Assembly: GCA_026770595.1 (NCBI GenBank)
Contig: MU634421.1
Coordinates: forward strand, 1 to 12,340
Direction: 5' to 3'
DNA length: 12,340 nt
DNA from: Ochromonadaceae sp. CCMP2298
Lineage: Eukaryota > Sar > Synurophyceae > Ochromonadales > Ochromonadaceae
Under the pieces are notes generated by a model. It saw only the letters and a program-made list of their open reading frames with translations, did not search any database and was not told where the DNA came from. This document shows positions 1 through 5,599 of this stretch, one piece after another. The position numbers and the translations under genes are program-made. Numbering within the stretch: the first letter of the stretch is position 1; every line of letters begins with the position of its first letter.

Positions 1-148
1 ATTGAATGAGGCTTGGGCACAACACGTTCTCAAAATCGAGTCCGGCGATCTTCTCGATGATCTGAGTGGTCAGGTCTTTTGATTTCTGGGTCACACGTGC
101 TGTGCCGCGCAGTCGTATAAGCGACAGCGATGATGCGTACTCTGTCAT
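1..148 (-). CDS. Unknown protein, N-terminal fragment (runs off left edge)
   Basis: An open frame reads leftward from an ATG at 148 to the window edge without a stop, giving 49 residues beginning MTEYASSLSLIRLRG. The composition looks like a normal globular protein, with a basic stretch near residues 12-25 and a mixed helical segment around IIEKIAGLDF. I do not recognise a family. The gene is divergent to the 271-aa gene starting at 176, with only 27 bp between the two start codons. The shared start-proximal GTAG element lies 12 nt upstream of this ATG, which supports it as a genuine start. The carboxy-terminal part, and hence any diagnostic domain, lies outside the window. It could be any early or late gene of the element, including the missing protease; nothing visible decides this. 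Confidence 0.55.
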   Translation of the reverse strand, partial: MTEYASSLSLIRLRGTARVTQKSKDLTTQIIEKIAGLDFENVLCPSLIQ

Positions 149-175
149 TTTTTGTTCTACTGTAGTCAAAAAACG
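149..175. promoter_or_regulatory. Symmetric divergent intergenic region (shared start element)
   Basis: These 27 bp separate two divergent ATGs. The core CTACTGTAG (157-165) is a perfect palindrome around one central base. It is flanked by a symmetric TTTTTG on the left and CAAAAA on the right. Each strand therefore presents a T-rich tract followed by a GTAG, 12 nt (minus) and 14 nt (plus) before its start codon. This matches the element seen before most other genes in the window. I infer a bidirectional promoter or transcript-start/processing region; the sequence alone cannot say which. Confidence 0.5.
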
Positions 176-991
176 ATGCCGACCCTACAGAAGCAAACCA
201 ATAAACAGGTGGTCACGATCGTTATCGGCGCTCCTGTGCGTCGCCGCCGTCGCCGCCCGCGTAAGGGACTTCTTCCTCCGAAGCGTCCTCTCACGCAACC
301 ATCGTTCGGTCCGCCTGTGGTTTCGTATCCAAATACCGGGTTTGCGCTAAATGACGCTACCCGGGTTCGCAGCGAATTCTTAACAACGACGAATGCATTG
401 AAGGCCAGTGTCGACCAGGGAGCGTCGCCGAGCTTCGTCCATGAACGAGTGGTGGAAGCGACGTTGGCGCCCCCTGGGCTCCCGGCGAAATTGTACACGA
501 GTCCTTGGAAATCGGAGGAGGCTCCGGAAGCGAGTTCTCCGGAAGCGAGATCCCCGGCGTCTACCCGATTTGCACCTGCTTCAGAATTCACGAGTCCATT
601 GAGCAACACTGGTAACAGTAGCAGCAGTCCGCTTGTCCAGATGGGCAATATTTACGCGTCATCAAGCATCCCGGGAGCTCATGCGCAATCGCTCCTGCGT
701 GGTTATCCAGGCGGGGCAACGGGTAACAGCCCGGGTCTGAGTTGGATTCCGGCGGCGGAACCACCTGTGTCAGGTGGCGAAGTTACATTCGTGCGAGGCA
801 TTCTTCGATGCCAAGAGTGCGCAGCAACGCTCGCCACGCAGATCACGAAGAAGCATCGCTCGGAACCAATCCATCGGGCAGCCGCCGTTGCATTGAGTCA
901 CATGACAACCCTTCTACACAACGATCCGCTGGCAAGGAATGCATTGGATCGTGAAATACGCGATATGGGGCCGCTGGTGCAGGACAGTTGA
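176..991 (+). CDS. Arg-rich 271-aa protein, possible virion core/DNA-binding protein
   Basis: The start is the ATG at 176. An upstream in-frame TTG at 152 is less likely because the shared GTAG element sits 14 nt before 176. The protein opens with a short hydrophobic stretch (VVTIVIGAP) followed by an arginine run (RRRRRRPRK, about residues 22-30), which could bind nucleic acid or act as a nuclear localisation signal. Residues 100-200 are Ser/Pro/Ala-rich and probably disordered, with a small internal repeat (PEASSPEARSPAS). A CQEC pair at 212-215 and a helical C-terminus (HRAAAVALSHMTTLLHND) follow. No family is recognised. By analogy with the basic core proteins of adenoviruses it may coat or condense the genome, but that is inference from composition and from its place beside the morphogenesis genes. 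Its stop codon directly abuts that of the convergent 152-aa gene. Confidence 0.65.
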   Translation: MPTLQKQTNKQVVTIVIGAPVRRRRRRPRKGLLPPKRPLTQPSFGPPVVSYPNTGFALNDATRVRSEFLTTTNALKASVDQGASPSFVHERVVEATLAPPGLPAKLYTSPWKSEEAPEASSPEARSPASTRFAPASEFTSPLSNTGNSSSSPLVQMGNIYASSSIPGAHAQSLLRGYPGGATGNSPGLSWIPAAEPPVSGGEVTFVRGILRCQECAATLATQITKKHRSEPIHRAAAVALSHMTTLLHNDPLARNALDREIRDMGPLVQDS

Positions 992-1450
992 TTATGCAAA
1001 CCGATAGACGGTCTCGGATCGTGCCAAGACAGGAGGGCCGCCTCTGTCGGCGCCTCCAGGAGGGCCGCCTCTGTCGGCGCCTCTGTCGGTGGTCCGTCTG
1101 GAGGCTGCCCGAACCTCAGCCCGGACTTTCTTCTCAAATTTGACACGCTCCTCTGCCTCCAGTCGAGTCCGCAGCTCGTCCATCTCCTCTCTCATCGCGG
1201 CCGCTCCTCTCTCTCTCTCATCGGCTAACGCCGTTCGCGCCGCTCGACCCGTCTGTAAAATTGCGGCCTTCGCGGCTCTCTGTTCATCCGAAAGGACTCG
1301 CTTCTTCTTTGTGACGGTGGTGGCGACGGCGACTTCGGCGACTGCGGCGACTGCGACTGCGGCGACGACCCTCTTCTTCTTCTTGGGTTCGGCGAGAACG
1401 GAGGTAACGACTCTCTCTTGAAGCGATCCGTCGGAGTCTGAATCACTCAT
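992..1450 (-). CDS. 152-aa coiled-coil protein with NLS-like motif and 9-residue repeats
   Basis: It starts at the ATG at 1450, with a GTAAG element 16 nt upstream. The N-terminus is acidic and Ser/Asp-rich (MSDSDSDG), then PKKKKRVV at about 22-29 resembles a classical monopartite nuclear localisation signal. A low-complexity Ala/Val segment (29-46) precedes a second basic patch (KKKRV). Residues 53-118 are highly charged and Ala-rich, predicted helical or coiled coil (REEMDELRTRLEAEERVKFEKK). The tail carries a duplicated ADRGGPPGG unit encoded by the 27-bp direct repeat at 1031-1084. I do not recognise a family; a nuclear, nucleic-acid-associated or scaffold-like role is inferred only from composition. 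The plus-strand reading of this interval is low-complexity (Ser/Ala/Thr/Phe) and judged a shadow. Its stop abuts the stop of the convergent 271-aa gene with no bases between. Confidence 0.65.
   Translation of the reverse strand: MSDSDSDGSLQERVVTSVLAEPKKKKRVVAAVAVAAVAEVAVATTVTKKKRVLSDEQRAAKAAILQTGRAARTALADERERGAAAMREEMDELRTRLEAEERVKFEKKVRAEVRAASRRTTDRGADRGGPPGGADRGGPPVLARSETVYRFA
1031..1084. repeat. 27-bp tandem direct repeat, two copies
   Basis: Copy 1 is 1031-1057 and copy 2 is 1058-1084, identical at 26 of 27 positions; only the last base differs (C/T). The period is a multiple of three, so it adds a nine-residue unit (ADRGGPPGG type) to the C-terminal tail of the minus-strand 152-aa protein without changing frame. 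Part of the unit (CTCTGTCGG) recurs once more just downstream. It looks like recent in-frame slippage in a disordered tail. Confidence 0.9.
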
Positions 1451-1462
1451 TTCTGTTGTTTC

Positions 1463-1476
1463 TTACTGTTCAGTAA
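1463..1476. repeat. Short perfect inverted repeat in the 1451-1489 gap
   Basis: TTACTG/CAGTAA flank a TT centre in the 39-bp gap between two minus-strand genes. It contains the minus-strand GTAAG element located 16 nt before the 152-aa start codon. Like the palindrome at 157-165 it embeds the GTA core in a two-fold symmetric site. That may reflect a dimeric binding protein, or simply chance in a very short palindrome. Confidence 0.4.
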
Positions 1477-1489
1477 ACAATGTGTGTTC

Positions 1490-1966
1490 TTACTCCATTG
1501 CGTATTGTGTGGGCTGTGGTGCGTCGGTGATACCCCCATTTCGGATGTTGTTTTTCGCAGCCTTTATCGCCCCACCGACTGCCACGCGTACGTCTTTCGT
1601 CCCCTTGAGGATATTAGACCGTATATTCAGCGACCCGGCTGCGACCGTTTTAGCACCCTGACCGGTGTACTTGGCAGCGCCCTGGATGCCGCGCGATGCC
1701 GCTGCTACTGCCACCATCGCGGCCCCGGCTTCCGGCCCGAGCATCATGGACACGGGCACTGCGCCCCGTTCGAGTGCATTCGCTGTTTTGCGGGCAGCGA
1801 CTTCCACAAATCGGGACGCATTCGAGAGCCCCTTCCCAACGACCTTGTTCGCATGATCGATTTTCTGAAATGCGCGCGCCGTTCCCGATTCCGCCTTCGT
1901 GAAAAGACGAGCGCCGCCTGCTTCGGCTTTATGAAAAGTCTTGTTGACGCGTGAGAAGATGCCCAT
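1490..1966 (-). CDS. 158-aa Ala/Gly-rich amphipathic protein, candidate minor virion protein
   Basis: The start is the ATG at 1966 (MGIFSRV). A GTG at 1996 is in frame but rejected, because GTAAAC lies 14 nt before 1966 and the extension would run into the ATPase stop. Residues 10-42 show three 11-residue units (TFHKAEAGGAR, LFTKAESGTAR, AFQKIDHANKV), a hendecad pattern typical of long amphipathic helices. A hydrophobic Gly/Ala/Met-rich stretch (about 68-93) follows, then Gly/Lys/Ala repeats to the end. The protein is basic and lacks Cys. Small Gly/Ala-rich amphipathic proteins of this kind occur in Polinton-like and adenovirus-like virions, for example membrane-active or core proteins. I infer a minor structural or membrane-interacting role from this and from its position next to the packaging ATPase. 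I cannot name a family. Confidence 0.65.
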   Translation of the reverse strand: MGIFSRVNKTFHKAEAGGARLFTKAESGTARAFQKIDHANKVVGKGLSNASRFVEVAARKTANALERGAVPVSMMLGPEAGAAMVAVAAASRGIQGAAKYTGQGAKTVAAGSLNIRSNILKGTKDVRVAVGGAIKAAKNNIRNGGITDAPQPTQYAME

Positions 1967-1992
1967 TTTTTGCTGTTTACAGTGCGCAAAAA

Positions 1993-2751
1993 TCACGCAC
2001 GATGGGGAGGGAGGGGGTCCCCCGCCACTCCCTCCCCGTCATAATGGATCTCCTCTGAGAAGTTGCGAAAGAGACGAGTCGATGTTGTATTATACAGAAG
2101 GAACTGATGGGGGGTTTTGAACGTGTCCATGGTTATTTTTTGCCAAGTCGACAGCGGGATCGTCAGATGCTCTTCGCGCAATTGGAGCAACTGCTTTCGA
2201 CTCACGCTGAAAATGAGGACGTTATTGCATATCGTACGAACGCTTGGGTGGCACTTGAGATAGTTCTGAGCCAATATTATCGTACTGGCGCGAAGGTGTC
2301 TCTGGTTGGCGACCAGGTGAAGAAGATGGTGCAGAGTGGCCGGTTCGCGGAGGTCTTGTTGCACGTCGTCAAGGATGAGCAGGGATTTGCGTTTGTGCTT
2401 GGCGTTTTCTGTTATCCTTTCCAGAATTTCTGCGGCGTTTTCGGGACTCAGGCTGGTGTAAAGCTGGTCGTCGGGCAAGCACTTGAAGGGTGAGTCCTTG
2501 ATCGACGCCATGCTAGTGGGTGGCATACAGAGGTAGATGAACGCATACACCCTGCGGAGGGGACCAGTCAGCAGGGACATGACGAGAGAGGATTTGCCCG
2601 AGCCTTGGCCGCCCACAACGATCGTCGTTGCAAATCGATTGAAGCATTGGTTAATGGCTGGCCATTCCTGCATTTTGTCGGAGAGCGGATCGTCGCAAAG
2701 CATGGCCACTCTCCTGAGGACAGGGGCTTTCGTTGGCTCTGTGTGATACAT
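1993..2751 (-). CDS. Genome-packaging ATPase, A32/FtsK-HerA type
   Basis: A 252-aa P-loop ATPase of the length usual for packaging ATPases of Polintons, virophages and NCLDV (A32-like). Walker A is GGQGSGKS (residues 47-54) after the strand ATTIVV. Walker B is LLILDD (124-129). The downstream segment NQRHLRASTIILAQNY (149-164) matches the polar sensor strand of the HerA/FtsK lineage, and LIFSVSRKQLL follows in the expected place. The family hydrolyses ATP to drive DNA into preformed capsids, so this anchors the window as a virus of the DJR-capsid lineage. It starts at the ATG at 2751, 19 bp from the divergent 189-aa gene. The last 13 codons overlap a strong GC-rich inverted repeat (2001-2040). 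Confidence 0.93.
   Translation of the reverse strand: MYHTEPTKAPVLRRVAMLCDDPLSDKMQEWPAINQCFNRFATTIVVGGQGSGKSSLVMSLLTGPLRRVYAFIYLCMPPTSMASIKDSPFKCLPDDQLYTSLSPENAAEILERITENAKHKRKSLLILDDVQQDLREPATLHHLLHLVANQRHLRASTIILAQNYLKCHPSVRTICNNVLIFSVSRKQLLQLREEHLTIPLSTWQKITMDTFKTPHQFLLYNTTSTRLFRNFSEEIHYDGEGVAGDPLPPHRA
2001..2040. repeat. GC-rich inverted repeat at the 3' end of the ATPase gene
   Basis: Arm 1 (2001-2013, GATGGGGAGGGAG) and arm 2 (2028-2040) pair over 12 of 13 positions, the odd pair being a possible G-U wobble in RNA. The 14-base loop contains a further GGGG/CCCC self-complementary segment. The whole element is inside the last codons of the packaging ATPase, just before its stop. It would form a very stable hairpin in the ATPase mRNA. 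A role in 3' end formation or transcript separation is plausible; no T-tract follows it closely, so it is not a canonical bacterial terminator. Confidence 0.6.
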
Positions 2752-2770
2752 TCTTTGTTGTAGTGCAAAG
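2752..2770. promoter_or_regulatory. 19-bp divergent start region, ATPase / 189-aa gene
   Basis: Only 19 bases separate the ATPase ATG (minus) from the ATG of the 189-aa gene (plus). On the plus strand ATTCTTTGTTGTAG precedes the ATG, with GTAG beginning 11 nt upstream as at other genes. The minus strand shows CTACAACAAAGA before its ATG, lacking GTA itself. So little space means each transcript must start inside this gap or inside the opposite coding sequence. Confidence 0.45.
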
Positions 2771-3340
2771 ATGGTTCAGCTAGGTTCATTCACCCTCCGT
2801 ACAAACGACATTAGCAGAGAAGACTCGACGGCAGCAGGTCTCACTAGCACGACTGACTATAACAATGAACAGGGCCAACTGAATGCGACCCGGTCCGACT
2901 TTCGGTTTCTGAACATCCCTCTTCGAGACATCTTGGGAGCAGCGGCGTTCGAGGCGAATCCTGTCGTGATACTGCGTTGCCAACAGTACGGTCTGTTTTA
3001 CTCAGCTAGTCAGGGGGGGAAGCCTGACCAGGTTTGGTTGGTACATGTGACAGGCCACAATCCTGCCCGGCCAGAGTACATGTCGGGGGTCGGTCTTTCA
3101 TCTTCTTCGCTTTTGTTGTACAAGAAGGACGACGTATTGACGAACAATTCTGCGGCCGATGACAAAATATTGACGTACAACGACCTTGTCTGCAACGCAC
3201 GGGAGGTCATCCATCTCAGGTTTCGATACACTAGCATGATCGGTATCGGCAGCAATACACCGCTCTCGCCGACGATCGCGCCTATGACGAGTTACCCTCA
3301 CGTCTTTCTGAGCTTCACCATTCAATCGGTTAAGAACTGA
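2771..3340 (+). CDS. 189-aa beta-rich protein, candidate minor capsid or cement protein
   Basis: It begins at the ATG at 2771, with GTAG 11 nt upstream. The protein has no transmembrane or signal segment and alternates short hydrophobic strands with loops (VVILRCQQYGLFY, VWLVHVTGH, VIHLRFRY), ending in a strand-like FLSFTIQSV. That pattern is compatible with a single beta-sandwich or jelly-roll. It is divergent from the packaging ATPase and tail-to-tail with the fibre-like gene, whose last 11 bases it overlaps. Lying inside the capsid module, it is a reasonable candidate for a penton, cement or fibre-anchoring protein. I do not recognise the family by sequence, and the structural call is inference. 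Confidence 0.6.
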   Translation: MVQLGSFTLRTNDISREDSTAAGLTSTTDYNNEQGQLNATRSDFRFLNIPLRDILGAAAFEANPVVILRCQQYGLFYSASQGGKPDQVWLVHVTGHNPARPEYMSGVGLSSSSLLLYKKDDVLTNNSAADDKILTYNDLVCNAREVIHLRFRYTSMIGIGSNTPLSPTIAPMTSYPHVFLSFTIQSVKN

Positions 3341-4880
3341 AGTTCCCGAGAGCTATCTCGTCGCCATGAAAGTAGAGCCGCAACGATCCAACTTGGTTAG
3401 ATCCACCATAAAGTGACGTAGACGACACGTAACGTATCGTCGTCCCATTCGTGTTGTCAATCGTTCGCGTCTGCGATGTCAGATTATTCGTCCCAGTCCA
3501 TGGCCTGTTTGATGTTGAATACGTCACTATTTCATAATTGACGTTGAAAAATAGATCGAGTCTATAGTACGGCGCGACGACAAAAAAATCGTCGAATTTC
3601 GTACCGCCACTGACAAGCATATTCGTTAGAGAGCAAATCACAGGCCACATGTTGTCTATTTTCAGATTCGCTGCGCCCGCGTTAACGACCCAGCAATTAC
3701 ACGCAGGAGGTGTTATGATCTTAGAGGCAGTTATCGCATTTGTGAGAATCGTCGATGCAGTTATCGTATTTGCGTCCAAATTCAGTGCGTTCACATTCCG
3801 TGACACAATCGTATCAACCTTGAGTTCTACATCGCTTGCCGCGGGGTACACGATGGTTGATGCGAGCGTGTAGTTCTGAGACACAAAGGACGATCCGACC
3901 GAACCAGACGTCAACGATCCGCCGGTCGATGCCGTAAACCCGCTCAGTGTAGAATTTAGGATGAACCCCTTACCTAGCGTGGTAGCCGCCGTGCTGTTGG
4001 TCATCGCGTCGGTGAACTGCGGGAGAATTGTTATCTCATATACCCCTGTTGTATCGCTTGGGAGAAATTTGCAAATGACATTGGTCATATAGACATTAAC
4101 CAGGGTTCTTGTGCTGGAAACTGTTTTTGTGACGCTAAACGTCTTGGGCAGTGAATCGGTGACCTCGCAAGTACCCGTCGCGAACACTGCTCCGTCCCGG
4201 GTGACTGAGAAAGATACGGACGCTAAATTTATCGTCCAGACGTTGGTAGATCCCGCAGGTGAGTTTGAGTTAAACCATTCTCTGAAAAACACAAGTGGAA
4301 AACTCGTGACGATGGATTTGCTGAACCACGAACGGGTCGCGATGGTCAATCCGGGTTGAGCCAGGGGGGGATTTGCTACAGTCGTGGGGGGTGTAAAAAC
4401 GACCGATTCTATCGCGTTTTCGTAAAACGAATCAGTAGCCACCGTGTCAATGGCGTCCAATTGTGACTGTAGATTTGTCAGGGCAGCTTGTGTCAAAGTG
4501 CTAATTGGTTTCGATTTGTCCGACGTATTGTTCGTCAAATCGATTTGCAGCGATGATCTAGTCGGGGCGTCGCTTGCGTTTAATTTCAGCGTCAGGGCGG
4601 TGCTGTTTGATGCAACGGCTCCCTGGAGAGTCGCAATTGCCGCCGCGTTTGCAGTGGACGACTGTGCATTCGACTGGAGGGCCAAAATGTCACGGGTATT
4701 CGTCTCTATCTGGGCTTCGTGCTGTAAAAGCTCTTCGCTGCTGAGGTTGCCAAAAATCCCGGAAGTGCTCTGAATGCCGTTCAGTCCGACCAGTTGACCG
4801 TTGCTCAGAGTGCCTATGCCATCCGTGATCGTGCGACTTCCTCCCATGGTCAAAGAGAACGCCGAAGGATTACCAAACAT
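3330..4880 (-). CDS. 516-aa fibre-like protein (coiled-coil stalk, beta-rich head)
   Basis: The start is taken at the ATG at 4880 (MFGNPSAF); the in-frame GTG one codon upstream is not needed. After a Gly/Ser/Thr-rich N-terminus, residues 47-150 are rich in Ala, Leu, Gln and Asn with heptad-like spacing (LLQHEAQIETNTRDILALQ), suggesting a trimeric coiled coil. The remainder is Thr/Ser/Asn/Val-rich with many beta-type strands. An Ile/Thr/Ala repeat (TITASTILTNAITASKI), coded by the similar stretches near 3715-3740 and 3750-3775, precedes a C-terminal domain rich in Tyr, Trp and Asn. This order (anchor, stalk, repeats, head) is that of viral attachment fibres. I infer a vertex fibre that contacts the host. 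No homologue can be named, and such heads usually evolve quickly. Confidence 0.65.
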   Translation of the reverse strand: MFGNPSAFSLTMGGSRTITDGIGTLSNGQLVGLNGIQSTSGIFGNLSSEELLQHEAQIETNTRDILALQSNAQSSTANAAAIATLQGAVASNSTALTLKLNASDAPTRSSLQIDLTNNTSDKSKPISTLTQAALTNLQSQLDAIDTVATDSFYENAIESVVFTPPTTVANPPLAQPGLTIATRSWFSKSIVTSFPLVFFREWFNSNSPAGSTNVWTINLASVSFSVTRDGAVFATGTCEVTDSLPKTFSVTKTVSSTRTLVNVYMTNVICKFLPSDTTGVYEITILPQFTDAMTNSTAATTLGKGFILNSTLSGFTASTGGSLTSGSVGSSFVSQNYTLASTIVYPAASDVELKVDTIVSRNVNALNLDANTITASTILTNAITASKIITPPACNCWVVNAGAANLKIDNMWPVICSLTNMLVSGGTKFDDFFVVAPYYRLDLFFNVNYEIVTYSTSNRPWTGTNNLTSQTRTIDNTNGTTIRYVSSTSLYGGSNQVGSLRLYFHGDEIALGNFSS

Positions 4881-4906
4881 CACTTTTGGGGTAAGTCAAA
4901 GAAAGG
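4881..4906. promoter_or_regulatory. 26-bp divergent start region, fibre / penton candidate
   Basis: This gap lies between the fibre ATG (minus) and the ATG of the 230-aa gene (plus). On the plus strand CACTTTTGGG is followed by GTAAGTCAAAG, with GTA beginning 16 nt before the ATG, as at other genes. The minus strand has TTTCTTTGACTTACC in the corresponding place, a weaker match. The GTAAGT also fits a 5' splice-site consensus, but no intron is needed to explain either gene. Confidence 0.4.
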
Positions 4907-5599
4907 ATGCGGAAGATTTTTCTGTCACCAACCGAGAAGTCACGTCTAAACGGATCAATGCTCAGTTTGCTCAGTTTTGATTTGAGTGGTCAAGATTTCC
5001 ACACGCACGACCACACACAGGCCACCCGGACGTACCTTCGAGTGGCGAGCGGCACCCTTTTTCACAGCTTCACAAATGTCGATGAGGACAACGGTTGGAT
5101 ACAGTGCGGCACCGACCGAGTTGTCGTCCAACAAGGCCAGTACACAGCTGTCTCTCTGCGTGACGCTATAATCGCGGCCGCGACAGGGACAGAACTGCGG
5201 TCGCTCACTTTCTCGGGTGTCACTGGTCGCTATTCGCTCGTGACGACACTTCCCATCTCAGGGGGACTCCGCGATCTCATGGGCTTCGACGACGGCGCGA
5301 TTGGATTTGCACGATCGGCCAATATGATTCGCACAACGAATCTGTACATCCGGAGTACGAATTTGGTCACTAACAACTACAACACCCTCGACGGCACGGC
5401 AAACACGCTGTGTACCATCCAGGTGAATGTCCCCCCCTTTGAACCCATTTTCGTGAAAACGGACCTCGACAGCTCATCTGTTATCGAAAATGCTCACGAT
5501 ATCACCAAGCTTGATATTTCGATCACGGACGACAGGGGCAGGCTCGTCAATTTTCGCGGGATCAGTTGGTCACTCTGTCTATTTCTGACGGTCGCCTAA
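4907..5599 (+). CDS. 230-aa candidate penton / minor capsid protein
   Basis: It starts at the ATG at 4907, with GTAAG 16 nt upstream. The second half has a recognisable layout: a strand with LYIRSTNL (about 147-154), then CTIQVNVPPFEPIFV, a short polar loop, and the closing DISITDDRGRLVNF and WSLCLFLTV strands. This series (surface strand, beta strand before a Pro-rich turn, then I-x-I-x-D-D-x-G and a terminal Trp strand) resembles small structural proteins found next to the MCP in Polintons, adintoviruses and PLVs. It fits a single jelly-roll. I infer a pentameric vertex or minor capsid protein. It is convergent with the MCP gene and the two stop codons overlap. The 189-aa neighbour is the alternative penton candidate. 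Confidence 0.6.
   Translation: MRKIFLSPTEKSRLNGSMLSLLSFDLSGQDFHTHDHTQATRTYLRVASGTLFHSFTNVDEDNGWIQCGTDRVVVQQGQYTAVSLRDAIIAAATGTELRSLTFSGVTGRYSLVTTLPISGGLRDLMGFDDGAIGFARSANMIRTTNLYIRSTNLVTNNYNTLDGTANTLCTIQVNVPPFEPIFVKTDLDSSSVIENAHDITKLDISITDDRGRLVNFRGISWSLCLFLTVA

Noticed and set aside
166-648. 160-aa minus-strand ORF opposite the Arg-rich gene
   Set aside because: Its sequence is shadow-like with no domain, and the plus-strand frame has the upstream element, the longer ORF and the neat abutment with the next gene.
1484-1954. 156-aa plus-strand ORF over the hendecad-repeat gene
   Set aside because: Composition is Cys/Arg-rich and irregular; the opposite frame shows 11-residue repeats and a start element.
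2001-2040. G-quadruplex at the ATPase 3' end
   Set aside because: Each strand offers only three suitable G runs of three or more in close succession, one short of the usual requirement; the hairpin explains the pattern better.
4891-4896. GTAAGT as a 5' splice site
   Set aside because: The complete 230-aa gene starts just downstream and an intron here would remove its ATG; no acceptor is required to explain any ORF.
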